From: Methanosarcina thermophila TM-1
GTDB lineage: Archaea; Halobacteriota; Methanosarcinia; Methanosarcinales; Methanosarcinaceae
Direction of reading: 5' to 3'
DNA: 64,000 nucleotides
Assembly: GCF_000969885.1 (NCBI RefSeq)
Contig: NZ_CP009501.1
Location: 1,736,001 to 1,800,000, forward strand
Shown here: one piece after another, positions 1 through 8,502 of the stretch
How positions within the stretch are numbered: position 1 is the stretch's first letter
Layout of the letters: every line of letters starts with the position of its first letter
Program-made: the position numbers and the translations under genes
Notes under the pieces: generated by a model
The model's input: the letters and a program-made list of their open reading frames with translations, nothing else
Told to the model about the DNA's origin: nothing
Databases searched by the model: none

Positions 1-1
1 C

Positions 2-76
2 GGTTACTGGCAAGAAAGGCTCGAACTTGCGATAGCCCGATGGATGAGTTACAAAAAGGGATCAAATTGGGGATGA
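2..76 (+). CDS. Possible C-terminal end of a gene entering from the left
   Basis: An open frame starts at the left edge and stops with TGA at 74-76. It reads as 24 plausible residues rich in Trp, Arg, Glu and Lys (for example YWQERLELAIARW). It would converge on frhB, which ends at 141. There is too little sequence to name a family, and the frame could be chance. The rest of 77-140 shows nothing I can name. Confidence 0.2.
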   Translation, partial: GYWQERLELAIARWMSYKKGSNWG

Positions 77-140
77 GACAGATCCTCTTCCCCTTGTTCC
101 GCGTAGATAACGCGAATAATCCCGATAACTAAAAGAAAAT

Positions 141-1016
141 TTAGGCGTAAGGGTTCCTCAACGCCTTGTTGACACCGAAGTTCTTACGCTCCTCAACTGT
201 CTTCCAGTTTTTATCGATCTTTTCCTTTGCAAGCTTTTTGACGAGATCGAGACCAGGTTTGACTTCTTCTATGGGTTTTGTCTCGAACATGCCTGCAGCA
301 ACAGCTTTGGACCAGATTTCATTACCTCTCTTGGTGCGGATGAAGACCGTGGACCAGCCATCTGGGCTTCCGACCGAGCCGGTTGAAATATCGGCAAGGT
401 TGGAGACATAATCGAGGCAGACGTGGCAGCCGGGTTGCTCGTATTTGTGGGTAGCTTTCAGGGGCAGGCTGGCGACATTCCCCCGGTTAGTGTAAACCCA
501 GAACTTGCCCTTCCCGATGTCCATTCTTCTCACGGAGTTGAGGCTCTGCGCCGCATGGTCCTCGACAATGGTTTGCAGAGACTTGTATGGGAAGTTCTCC
601 ATACAGAAGAGACCAACTGTGAAAGCAACCTTATCAGGGACGTCCCGCATGTTAATCGGATAGAGCTGAGCCTTCCTGACTGCCTGCATCTGGCAGCAGA
701 CACCGGTTACACCTACCTTATCGAGACCGAAAGACCGAGTTGCTTCCTTGAGCCAGGAGATCTGGGGGCTGATGCTGTACTTCGTCCCTCGTGCCTTGAG
801 AATGTCCTCGCGGCTCATAGCAACGAACGGTTTGGGCTCCCATGGTCGGTCTCCTTCGCCTGCCACAATAGTTCCATCGATTATCCCCTGTTCGAGAGCA
901 TAGACCATGAGGGTGGTGGCAATGCCGCCGTCCTGTGCCTTCTGGAGGATCTCTTTGTCCGTGCTCCTTGCCGAGACGCAGGTTATGTATTTGCCGAGAT
1001 ATGGATCTTCAATCAA
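141..1016 (-). CDS. frhB: Coenzyme F420-reducing hydrogenase, beta subunit
   Basis: FrhB carries the F420-binding site, FAD and a [4Fe-4S] cluster, and passes electrons from the hydrogenase core to F420. The 291-residue product has the family features, including an N-terminal DGGIATTLMVYAL segment, a GVCCQMQAVRK segment, and a C-terminal GCHVCLDYVSNLADIS segment with cluster cysteines. I place the start at the TTG at 1016. A ribosome-binding site GAGGTGAG lies just upstream, and the protein then begins IEDPYLGKY. The longer open frame from 1046 would overlap frhG. The TTG lies 10 bp after the frhG stop, so the gene is the last of the frhADGB operon. Identification is firm; the start is an inference from the ribosome-binding site. 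Confidence 0.95.
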   Translation of the reverse strand: MIEDPYLGKYITCVSARSTDKEILQKAQDGGIATTLMVYALEQGIIDGTIVAGEGDRPWEPKPFVAMSREDILKARGTKYSISPQISWLKEATRSFGLDKVGVTGVCCQMQAVRKAQLYPINMRDVPDKVAFTVGLFCMENFPYKSLQTIVEDHAAQSLNSVRRMDIGKGKFWVYTNRGNVASLPLKATHKYEQPGCHVCLDYVSNLADISTGSVGSPDGWSTVFIRTKRGNEIWSKAVAAGMFETKPIEEVKPGLDLVKKLAKEKIDKNWKTVEERKNFGVNKALRNPYA

Positions 1017-1026
1017 CTCTCTCACC

Positions 1027-1788
1027 TCACTTAAGCGCTCCAGCAATTAACTCGTTGATGTTCTCGAATTCTTCAATCACATCGGTGTTGAAGAATGATC
1101 TAGGACAGGCGCCGTAGCAGGAGCCACACTTGATGCAGAGGTCACGCTCTCCCTGCGGCTTCCCGAACTCCATGGTGATCGCCCGTACTGGACAAGAGGC
1201 AGCGCAGGTGCCACAGCCCATGCAGAGACCCTGATTAATTACATCAACCATCAGGTCGCAGAAGCATCCTGACGTGCCGCGCTTCGCAAGGTCCATGAGA
1301 GGCTTTAAGTACTTGCCCGCAAGAGCTTTCTGATCCTCGTTCCCCTCCAGGAGCAGGTACGCCATGATAGAGACATTCCTTATGAGTTCTGGGCTCGGAG
1401 GGCATCCGGGGATGTAGAGATCTACGTCGATGAGATCCCCTATGGGAAGGAAGGATTCATGCTGGGGCTGATTGTGCTGCCCGCCGCGGCTGAACCTTGT
1501 GATGTTCCCATAACTTGCGCAGGAACCAAGAGCCACCACTATCTTTGACTTCTTCCGCGTCTCTTTGATCTCCTCCACCGATTCATGATCCTGGATGCAG
1601 ACCGATCCTTCAACAAGCGCGACGTCCATCTCAGGGATATGCCTAACGTCGGCGAGTGTAAGGCAGTAGACGAGGTCGGCGTAGTCGTCCAGGATTTTGA
1701 TGAGTCCTAAGTTATTGTCGGCCACGGACACGAGGCAGCCGGTGCAGCCGCTCAAGTGTACATGCCCGAGCTTGATCTTATTTGCCAC
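1027..1788 (-). CDS. frhG: Coenzyme F420-reducing hydrogenase, gamma (small) subunit
   Basis: Small, electron-transferring subunit of the F420-reducing [NiFe] hydrogenase. The proximal-cluster motif GCTGC sits at residues 14-18, followed by GSCASYGN and IPGCPPSPELI, as in other small subunits. The C-terminal third adds two ferredoxin-type [4Fe-4S] motifs (CMGCGTCAASCP and CIKCGSCYGACP), which is characteristic of FrhG and relays electrons to FrhB. The 253-residue length is normal. The start is a GTG with GGAG about 10 bp upstream, 13 bp after the frhD stop. No Tat signal is seen, consistent with a cytoplasmic complex. Confidence 0.96.
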   Translation of the reverse strand: MANKIKLGHVHLSGCTGCLVSVADNNLGLIKILDDYADLVYCLTLADVRHIPEMDVALVEGSVCIQDHESVEEIKETRKKSKIVVALGSCASYGNITRFSRGGQHNQPQHESFLPIGDLIDVDLYIPGCPPSPELIRNVSIMAYLLLEGNEDQKALAGKYLKPLMDLAKRGTSGCFCDLMVDVINQGLCMGCGTCAASCPVRAITMEFGKPQGERDLCIKCGSCYGACPRSFFNTDVIEEFENINELIAGALK

Positions 1789-1801
1789 TGGTTTTGTCTC
1801 C

Positions 1802-2272
1802 TTAATAGTTCATCCCGATTTCCTTCAGTATCTCAGATACAGCTTCTGGAATGGATCTCTGTACTTCGTCTGTAATCCCGATGACCATCTCAGGGGCAGA
1901 CACATACTTCTTCTGGCATGCCAGAATCCGGATCTTGATATCGTCCTTGATTACTTGAAGCGGCTCTGTCAGATCCCATGAATGGGCGTCCCTATAGCTT
2001 CCCACAGGAAGCTCGTCAACTGAGAGCCACCTGAGCTCGCCAGGTTCCCCTCCGAAATCCGCAATGTCCACAATAATAAGAGTCTTTGTAGACTCGGGAT
2101 TGAGAAGGGTAAAGATGAAATGGGGTCCCCCTAGTCCCGCGTCAACGACCGTGACATTCTCTGGAAGCTCGAATTCCTTGAGCTTCTCCACAACTGCAGG
2201 TCCGAACCCATCATCCGCAAAGAGGGGGTTGCCGCAGCCTGCCACCACGATCTCGGAGTACAGCGTATCCAT
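1802..2272 (-). CDS. frhD: F420-reducing hydrogenase maturation protease
   Basis: Endopeptidase that removes the C-terminal extension of FrhA after nickel insertion. The product (156 residues from the ATG at 2272) has the HycI/HyaD fold signature: GCGNPLFADDGFGPAV near the N-terminus, then VVDAGLGG, and DAHSW in the middle. Asp and His in these segments are the expected nickel ligands. The frame stays open back to 2284, but ATG 2272 has GGTGAG at a good distance. It lies just after the frhA stop (2278), suggesting coupled translation of enzyme and substrate. FrhD is not part of the final complex. Confidence 0.93.
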   Translation of the reverse strand: MDTLYSEIVVAGCGNPLFADDGFGPAVVEKLKEFELPENVTVVDAGLGGPHFIFTLLNPESTKTLIIVDIADFGGEPGELRWLSVDELPVGSYRDAHSWDLTEPLQVIKDDIKIRILACQKKYVSAPEMVIGITDEVQRSIPEAVSEILKEIGMNY

Positions 2273-2277
2273 TCGTC

Positions 2278-3648
2278 TCACCACTGGAGGAGTTTCTCGG
2301 CGACTACCTTATCCTCCTCATTCACCACAATCATGTGGGTTGCACATGATACGCACGGATCATAAGCCCGGACAACCATTTCGGCTATCTGCCAGGGGGC
2401 TCCTGTCAGAGCGCGACTGCAGGTCGGAAGGTTCCATGTGGTGGGCACAAGCATCTCATACCACAGCACCTTTCCGTCCTTAACCCGTGTGAGGTGGATA
2501 TCGGTCCCGCGTGGGGCCTCATTTGCAGCCCAGCCCATAGACCCATCTCCCTGTGGAATTTTGTCGGCAACAACCCTGCCTGAGGTATTCAGGGAATCAA
2601 GGCACTTAAGGATGGTATAAAGACAATCAGGATACTCCATCTGCCTGGCGATGTGCTGGGCAAAGGTACCCCTCTCAGTGAAATTCTTGAAGGTTGCGAG
2701 CCTTGCCCTCGGACCTACCTCAACAGGCTGACCATCATATGTCGGAACGCTGTTGCAGGCTTCCATCTGGGGATTTGCCTTGGTGCCGACCTTTGTTGTG
2801 CCTCCTATTGGATAACTTGGATCCTCAAGATCGATGGTTACCTCGCCCATGTACCATTCCCATGGCCGGGTCTCTTTCCATCGGGAGGGGTCCCATGTGG
2901 GGTTTTCGTCAAGGCTGGATGAACCGTACATTGGAGATGTAGCCATGACCCCCTGGTTGTGGTACCCAAGCGTCTTGGGGATCGGGATTTGCTTGCCTGC
3001 GACGTCTATGTATTCCAGACTCTGCATATTCCTTATGACCTCGAGCATGAACTCCATCTGCTCATGAGCAAGGACAAGCCCTTCCTTCGCCAGGTCTGCC
3101 ATCTTCTGCTTTGCAAGGGGACTTACGTTGCGGTACATTCCACCAATTCTCGGGTTGGAGGGATGGATTGCCTCGCCACCTGCGATGGCTCCAATGGTCT
3201 GCCCGATCTCGCGAAGGCGGATAATCCTTGCCGCAACACTTCTGGCAGGTTCCTCCTTGGCAAACATGTTGAATTTCTTTTCCGTCCCAGGGATGTAAAA
3301 ATCCGGAAGGATCAGGAGGTTGTGCAGGGCGATGCTATGAAGGCGGTTTGCAGCATGGAGAATTACCCGCAGGAGTTTAGCATCCTTGGGGATCTCGCAG
3401 CCAATCGAGGCCTCCATAGCCTCGATGCTTGCCAGGGTGTGGGCTATGGGACAGATACCGCAGACCCTAGAAGCGATCTTCGGGACCTGTTCCATCGTCT
3501 TACCTATGGCGAGTTTCTCAATACCCCTGACCGGGGTTATGGAGAGCCAGTCTCCTCGCTCGACAATACCCTCATCATTCACCTTCATGGTAAGCTTTGA
3601 ATGGCCTTCATGTCTCGTGGTTGGAGAGATTTCTACAACTTTCGTCAT
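2278..3648 (-). CDS. frhA: Coenzyme F420-reducing hydrogenase, alpha (large, [NiFe]) subunit
   Basis: Catalytic subunit that splits H2. The 456-residue product has both nickel-binding motifs, RVCGICP with C63 and C66, and DPCVSCATH near the C-terminus with C432 and C435. The DPCxxCxxH motif is followed by 18 residues, which are the expected extension cut off by FrhD after the histidine. Both C-terminal ligands are ordinary cysteine, with no selenocysteine codon. I chose the ATG at 3648, preceded by ACGAGGC, because the 18 codons upstream in the open frame do not look like the family N-terminus. It is the first gene of frhADGB. A TATA-like box lies at about 3784-3797. Confidence 0.96.
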   Translation of the reverse strand: MTKVVEISPTTRHEGHSKLTMKVNDEGIVERGDWLSITPVRGIEKLAIGKTMEQVPKIASRVCGICPIAHTLASIEAMEASIGCEIPKDAKLLRVILHAANRLHSIALHNLLILPDFYIPGTEKKFNMFAKEEPARSVAARIIRLREIGQTIGAIAGGEAIHPSNPRIGGMYRNVSPLAKQKMADLAKEGLVLAHEQMEFMLEVIRNMQSLEYIDVAGKQIPIPKTLGYHNQGVMATSPMYGSSSLDENPTWDPSRWKETRPWEWYMGEVTIDLEDPSYPIGGTTKVGTKANPQMEACNSVPTYDGQPVEVGPRARLATFKNFTERGTFAQHIARQMEYPDCLYTILKCLDSLNTSGRVVADKIPQGDGSMGWAANEAPRGTDIHLTRVKDGKVLWYEMLVPTTWNLPTCSRALTGAPWQIAEMVVRAYDPCVSCATHMIVVNEEDKVVAEKLLQW

Positions 3649-4477
3649 TGCATGCCTCGTTTTCGCTTCAATGTTATTCAGGCTGTACCGTAGATAAGGC
3701 ACTCCCTGTATGATTATTCTAAGATAGTTACCCGTACATCAGGTACGTTAACCCCTTACTTTCTTCAGTGCTTATTACCTCAGTATATTAATATTTAACT
3801 TACAATGAAAAAGAGTCGAAAACACAATATTACATAAACCCTTCCCTCTATAAAGAAAGCAAAAAATAAGAAATATACATTTATAATTATATTTTTATAT
3901 TATTTTTGGGATTTCTATGATGAAGGAAATCTGAAGATTGTCAAGGAACACAACTAATAAATATAGGCAATAATTACTTATTGCGTTTCAGGAATTAATT
4001 GATTGGTTAGAAGACTGCTTAAATACCAGAATAAATAATGTGAGGAAATTGCTGGTAATAACTTATTTTAAAGAAATGCATAACGACATTTTTTAATTGC
4101 AGCAGAAATTTGCTGAACTTATTTATTGACATTTTTCATCTTAAGCTATAATTTTCCAGGCATGATTATTCTGTAACATATAAGAATAATTTAATTCTTA
4201 CCGATAACTGTTATAGGATAGACGAAATAAAAAACCCAACTATAGGCTTTCCTTTTTTCATTTGAGCATTTGGAGAGATTGAAACAAAACTATATTTTTT
4301 CTTTAAAAACATCAATATGTGTAATTCTTTGCGAGAATAACTATTTATCCATGTTTAAATTGCCTGTTTTGCCAGAGATTTTCTGCTGTAAATATATATT
4401 TAAAAGCGCATACTGGAAGAGAATAATACTTTATCGGAAAGTGGTGCGCCGGATGTGAGAAAATCAAGCCCGAAGAA
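3649..4477. promoter_or_regulatory. Spacer upstream of frhA: frh promoter, dyad and possible decayed coding DNA
   Basis: On the minus strand a TATA box (TAAATATTAATATA, 3784-3797) would start transcription near 3763 and give a 5' leader of about 115 nt. Inside that leader, 3733-3747 is an exact inverted repeat (CGTAC, 5-nt spacer, GTACG), a possible operator or hairpin. From 3900 to 4100 the plus strand has short open stretches that read like broken protein, such as one ending KIVKEHN and one containing FQELIDWLEDC. These may be remnants of a lost gene. A TATA-like ATATATTTA near 4393-4401 could serve the next plus-strand gene. Nothing else is recognisable. Confidence 0.5.
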
Positions 4478-4840
4478 ATGCTAAAATATGCAACGAGATT
4501 TGAATTCCCGCCAACGAAAAATTTGAGACTGAGTATTGAGAAAAGCGTTTTCTTCAGTGGAGACTTCTGGTTAATAAAAAATATGGAGACTGAGGTCTTT
4601 GACCCTATCAAAGGTAAATTTGGATTTATCCGAATTAGTGAGTCAACTCCAAAGTACTACTATTTGAGTTTAAAAGATGCTTTTGAGCTTGTTAAATGGA
4701 TCATACAAAAAGATGAAGAAGGTGAGATAAACAGCAGGGGAAGATGCCGACAATGTGGCAAACTTTTTGAAGAAAATGAGTTGAAAGAAGCCTTTGGGTG
4801 GTATTTTTGCCAGGAATGTTATGATGATTCTCAAGACTGA
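4478..4840 (+). CDS. Hypothetical protein with C-terminal zinc ribbon
   Basis: 120 residues, not a family I recognise. The C-terminus has two CxxC knuckles (CRQCGK and FCQECY, about 18 residues apart), so it probably binds one zinc. The N-terminal part is mixed alpha/beta with no membrane segment. The ATG at 4478 has no clear ribosome-binding site. The frame remains open upstream to a stop at 4424 and reads sensibly there, with another Cys pair (KWCAGCEKI), but without any ATG, GTG or TTG. Either translation begins at an unusual codon, the gene has lost its 5' end, or the upstream similarity is chance. Confidence 0.55.
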   Translation: MLKYATRFEFPPTKNLRLSIEKSVFFSGDFWLIKNMETEVFDPIKGKFGFIRISESTPKYYYLSLKDAFELVKWIIQKDEEGEINSRGRCRQCGKLFEENELKEAFGWYFCQECYDDSQD

Positions 4841-5226
4841 AGATAACGTCTCTCCTGACAGGAATTCCTGAATATTTTCCAGAACAAACCGGATTCAGTA
4901 AAAAACACTCAATAGTTTAGAGATAATCATGGGAAAATCTGGCAAAACTCATATAAAGACTCAGAAATATTTCTGAGATCATCCAGGACAAGTTAAAGTT
5001 GTGGTAGTCGATTTTAATGAACCCTTGTAATTATTTAAGATGTGAAAAATGAATTTCTGGTTGTCCTCAAGAACAGATTTAAGCAGACTTCTCTAGAAAA
5101 TAAACAAAATAAGTTTTTTATTGGAGCAAGCAAATCACCAGAGCAAAAGGCAACATTATAAATAAAAAGAGAAATTTAGGGGGATGTGAATAAGGTTGGT
5201 AGTTAAGTTTTTAGAAAGGTGATTTA
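4841..5226. other. AT-rich spacer with an 18-bp perfect palindrome
   Basis: No gene seen. Positions 4960-4977 form a perfect 18-bp palindrome (CTCAGAAAT/ATTTCTGAG), which could be a terminator stem for the upstream gene or a protein-binding site. AT-rich sequence follows up to the TTG start at 5227. Confidence 0.4.
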
Positions 5227-5664
5227 TTGGATACTGAAAGTCTCCGGACTTATAAAAAAATCGAACCGTCTTCATATTCTATAAAAGATAGAATAATCCA
5301 GATTATCGGGCTTTCTGCATTACTACTGTGGCTAGTAGTATACACGATAGAAACAATGAACTTTAACGAATATGGCGAGGATGCAATATTAATAAAAGCA
5401 TTATTCTTCCTGGCTGCGTTTTTCTTTACGGGGTCTATTTCTTTGGGAGCGTGGGCATACTATAAAATAAAAAGCGCTTATTCTAATAATCCGTCAACGA
5501 GAGTAACGAACGCAGCTAAATTGTTTATATCCGGACTTTTTGTCCTCATGCTGTCAATTCCATTTATATTATTCCCAGAGTCCGACAAATTCTTTAATAT
5601 ATATACAATTGCACTGGTGTATACAGGAAAACGTGCAATGGAAAAGATCTCAAAGAATCCATGA
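5227..5664 (+). CDS. Hypothetical small membrane protein
   Basis: 145 residues with about four hydrophobic helices (roughly residues 27-44, 57-78, 93-113 and 117-132) separated by short charged loops. It is an integral membrane protein of no family I recognise. The start is a TTG at 5227 with a good ribosome-binding site, AAAGGTGAT. It stands alone, with no neighbour on the same strand nearby, so context gives no functional hint. Confidence 0.6.
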   Translation: MDTESLRTYKKIEPSSYSIKDRIIQIIGLSALLLWLVVYTIETMNFNEYGEDAILIKALFFLAAFFFTGSISLGAWAYYKIKSAYSNNPSTRVTNAAKLFISGLFVLMLSIPFILFPESDKFFNIYTIALVYTGKRAMEKISKNP

Positions 5665-6192
5665 GTAAATTCTGGCTTAACTTTAGAGTAAAGAGCGGTT
5701 TATTCCATGCTTTTGTAATTAGAAAGCTGAAGGAATATATTTATGAACGTCAAGAGTTACAGAAAACATAACAACATTTTCCACTAAACCTGCTGTTTTA
5801 ACACACTTTGATTTTTATGAGCAATTGTAACCTTATACTTTAGAATAGATCACCAGAACAAATCACTAACAAATCACTAACAGATCACTAAAACAGATCA
5901 CTAAAACAGATCACTAAAACAGATCACTAAAACAGATCACTAAAACAGATCACTAAATAATAAAATCATAATAAACATTTAAATGTTGTTTGATAAAAAA
6001 ACATTTTATATAGGGATATAATTTGCCCACAACCAATTTTTCATATAATTAATTATAAATAAATTTGTGAATTAATATAGATTGTAGACTGAGAGAACAA
6101 ATAAAAGCTAACGGATCAACCTCTACGTGAGATCAAAACCAATGGATTAACACAATGGGAAAGTGACTGGTAGGGTATGTGAGCAAAGAAAT
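5665..6192. repeat. Spacer with a 13-bp tandem repeat
   Basis: Six copies of a 13-bp unit (CAGATCACTAAAA) start at 5881, 5894, 5907, 5920, 5933 and 5946. Two degenerate 11-bp copies precede them from 5861. The repeats are exact apart from the ends, so the expansion looks recent. The remaining sequence is AT-rich with no gene I can support. Confidence 0.85.
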
Positions 6193-6289
6193 GCCTGGAA
6201 GAAGTTCTAATCTAAAAAATATAGTCGGGGGATATTTTTTAGATTACTGTATAGGGGGCTACAGTAAAAAGAACGAGGTTCTTCCAGGC
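6193..6289. mobile_element. 97-bp palindromic element with a three-way-junction fold (MITE-like?)
   Basis: Terminal inverted repeats of 11 bp (GCCTGGAAGAA at 6193-6203, TTCTTCCAGGC at 6279-6289) enclose two further hairpins. One is a perfect 15-bp stem (6208-6222 with 6232-6246). The other is CTGTA/TACAG at 6247-6251 and 6260-6264. An extra GTTC/GAAC pairing extends the outer stem. Both loops contain GGGGG on the plus strand. No target-site duplication is obvious. It could be a miniature inverted-repeat element or a structured RNA. The pairing is directly visible; the nature is inference. Confidence 0.5.
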
Positions 6290-6389
6290 GTTCTCTAATC
6301 ATTTCAAAGTGCTTTTTTGCTTTTCTTACAGGTATTTGTAAGTGATGATATAATTCTAATTCTTTAAAAACTGTTAATTTTTTAGTCAC
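6207..6389 (-). CDS. Short ORF running into the palindromic element
   Basis: 60 codons from a GTG at 6389 with a good upstream GGGAG. The first 38 or so residues are a charged helical stretch (ELELYHHLQ, RKAKKHFEMI). The C-terminal part is encoded inside the palindromic element and so is probably foreign to the original protein. I read this as the head of a gene interrupted by the element. I cannot name the family. It may also be non-coding. Confidence 0.25.
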   Translation of the reverse strand: MTKKLTVFKELELYHHLQIPVRKAKKHFEMIRERLEEPRSFYCSPLYSNLKNIPRLYFLD

Positions 6390-6483
6390 AGAACTTCTCT
6401 CTCCCTCGCAGCTTGCTTTTTTTCTATTATCTGGCTTTACATTTTCCCCTTCTGTGTTTATCTTTAAAAACCTGGGTTCAGTT

Positions 6484-7158
6484 TTATAGAGGTAGATTTC
6501 GGATATTGAAGAATTCGCGTTTTGCGCGAGATATGAAATTAATCACTTTCGTTTTATCTTTGAAACCATCAGAAGCTTTAAGCCCGGAGCTGGCATCTAC
6601 ACCATATGGCTTTACAAACCATATAGCTTCTCCAACATTTTCAGGAGTCAGCCCCCCTGCTAAGATAACTGGTTTTGATACCTCTTGAACAACTTTTCTG
6701 CTAATATTCCAATCATGAACCAAACCTGTCCCACCTACTTTATCATTGGCTAAATCAAGAGTATCCAGGATGAAAGCATCTACCACAGGTTCAAAAGGTT
6801 TCATAGCTTGAATAACTTCTGACCCGTTAACATGAAAGTTTTTGATTATTTTTATATAGGGGAGGGCTTTGCGCAGGGATATGATACTATCAACTGTACA
6901 ATCAGAATGCAGCTGGATAGAAGTAACACCTATTTCATTCGCTAGATTATAGATTTCCTCAGCGTCATCCAGTTCTGTAACTAAAACTGGAGAAATATAA
7001 GGTGGGCACTCTTTCACGATTTTTTGAGCTAAATGTTTGTCAATAAAGTCATCTGAATTATGTTTTTGTCCTACTACTAATCCAACCGCATCAGCTCCAC
7101 AATATGCAGCCATAATAGCGTCTTCGACCCTTTTAATACCACAAATCTTTATTCTCAT
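6484..7158 (-). CDS. trpF: Phosphoribosylanthranilate isomerase
   Basis: TrpF catalyses the Amadori rearrangement of N-(5-phosphoribosyl)anthranilate in tryptophan synthesis. The 224-residue (beta/alpha)8 protein has the N-terminal KICGI motif with the catalytic cysteine at residue 6. It also has the FILDT segment with the catalytic aspartate, followed by GGTG, and the phosphate-binding ILAGGLTPENV and GVDASSG segments. The start ATG at 7158 follows AGGAG. The gene is alone here, away from other trp genes, and ends about 195 bp before the palindromic element. A more divergent paralogue role cannot be excluded. Confidence 0.88.
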   Translation of the reverse strand: MRIKICGIKRVEDAIMAAYCGADAVGLVVGQKHNSDDFIDKHLAQKIVKECPPYISPVLVTELDDAEEIYNLANEIGVTSIQLHSDCTVDSIISLRKALPYIKIIKNFHVNGSEVIQAMKPFEPVVDAFILDTLDLANDKVGGTGLVHDWNISRKVVQEVSKPVILAGGLTPENVGEAIWFVKPYGVDASSGLKASDGFKDKTKVINFISRAKREFFNIRNLPL

Positions 7159-7224
7159 TATAATCTCCTGAAAAGCCTTTAAGGGAGTTTAAATGCTTTA
7201 CCTGTTTTATAATGATTGAAATAT

Positions 7225-7396
7225 AAAGAGAACATATTAAAGAGAATATATCAAAGAGAACATATCAAAGAGAACATATCAAAGAGAACATATCAAAGAG
7301 AACATATCAAAGAGAATATTATAGTTCCATAAAGAGGATATTATAGTTCCATAAAGAGGATATTATAGTTCCATAAAGAGGATATTATAGTTCCAT
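7225..7396. repeat. Two adjoining tandem repeats (14 bp and 22 bp units)
   Basis: Six 14-bp units (AAAGAGAACATATC-like) start at 7225, 7239, 7253, 7267, 7281 and 7295. They pass directly into four 22-bp units starting at 7309, 7331, 7353 and 7375. The two units share the first half (AAAGAGRAYAT), so the second array seems to have grown from the edge of the first. The array lies just upstream of trpF, in its promoter region. Confidence 0.9.
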
Positions 7397-7950
7397 AATA
7401 AATTTCATGATAAAATTGGTTATCGGATTAAGGGAAAAAATCCTGCCAAGACAGAAACTTCTTGAAACCAATAAGATATATCTGGCTCATACCGATTTCA
7501 TCAACAGACTAGATTTATCTTCATATTAGCTTCCAGAATATATTCATTAAGCATTTATATATGAACTCGCACAATGCTTTTATAGCTTGAAGGTAATTAC
7601 GCTGGATGTTGGCACTTGCATCAATTGACAGGAGCCAATCTATACAATTAGATCGTTTTTCAGTTTGAAGTTTTATACAAAATCACCTGATCGATTGTAT
7701 ATGAATATCCATACACAGTAATATATAAATGCATCAACCTCCTTCCAGTTTAAACTAAAATCACACTTACCGGCTTATCGGGCTGAAAGCCCAAACCATA
7801 GAGTCCATAAAATCCAGCTACAAAGAATGGAAAGAATCTCCCGAAAGAGAGAGTTACCTACTTCGGGAAAAATATTTCTGGCAGCCAGGGAGAGGAATCG
7901 GCACTTCTTCCCCGGCACAAATATAACCTGATTTAGGAAAGGTGGCGAGT
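7397..7950 (+). promoter_or_regulatory. Promoter and long structured leader of rps19e
   Basis: A TATA box lies near 7721-7732 (GTAATATATAAAT), which would start the transcript near 7755 and leave a leader of nearly 200 nt. The leader is less AT-rich than the surrounding spacer and has clear hairpins: GGGCT/AGCCC with a GAA loop at 7780-7792, and CCCGAA/TTCGGG at 7840-7845 and 7862-7867. A ribosome-binding site AAAGGTGG precedes the ATG at 7951. Control by a ribosomal protein or ligand is possible but unproven. Confidence 0.45.
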
Positions 7951-8400
7951 ATGACAACAGTATTTGATGTCCCTGCAACGGAGCTTATTGAGAAGGTTGC
8001 AGGTATCCTTAAAGAAAACGATAATATCGTTCCCCCTGAGTGGGCAAAGAACGTAAAGACCGGAGTTCACAAGGAACTTCCTCCGAACAACGACGACTGG
8101 TGGTATATCAGAACCGCCGCAATCCTGAGAAAAATCTATACTGATGGACCTATAGGAATCGAAAGGCTCAGATCAGTATACGGTGGAAAGAAGGACAACG
8201 GATCAAAGCCAAGTCACAAAGTAAAAGGCAGCGGTTCGATTGCCAGAAAAGCAGTACAGCAACTTGAGACTGCAGGTTATCTGCAAAAAGTAAAGGATGG
8301 AAGAACAGTATCTCCAAAGGGACGTTCCCTGCTTGACAATGCAGCACACGAGCTCAAGCAGGAACTTGTTGAGAAGATCCCTGAACTTGCAAAATACTGA
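7951..8400 (+). CDS. rps19e: 30S ribosomal protein S19e
   Basis: Archaeal/eukaryotic-type small-subunit protein, 149 residues, a winged-helix fold. Characteristic segments are [27 protein letters not shown] and [14 protein letters not shown], followed by a basic C-terminus. I chose the ATG at 7951 (MTTVFDVP) over the in-frame GTG at 7942, because the AAAGGTGG ribosome-binding site fits the ATG. It heads a plus-strand run of translation and folding genes, with the PDCD5-like gene 102 bp downstream. Confidence 0.96.
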   Translation: MTTVFDVPATELIEKVAGILKENDNIVPPEWAKNVKTGVHKELPPNNDDWWYIRTAAILRKIYTDGPIGIERLRSVYGGKKDNGSKPSHKVKGSGSIARKAVQQLETAGYLQKVKDGRTVSPKGRSLLDNAAHELKQELVEKIPELAKY

Positions 8401-8502
8401 GAACATCCCATACCGAAGAATCCTGAAAATTTCCTGGGATTCTTTTACAGATAACTAAATTTATCCAGTTGCTCCGGAAAACCGGTTTTTTGGGTGATTG
8501 CC

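Noticed and set aside
423..1034. Long plus-strand ORF opposite frhB
   Set aside because: It lies wholly over frhB, which has clear family motifs; the plus-strand translation has no recognisable domain.
5861..7396. CRISPR array
   Set aside because: The repeats are head-to-tail without spacers of constant length, so they are simple tandem repeats and not a CRISPR array.
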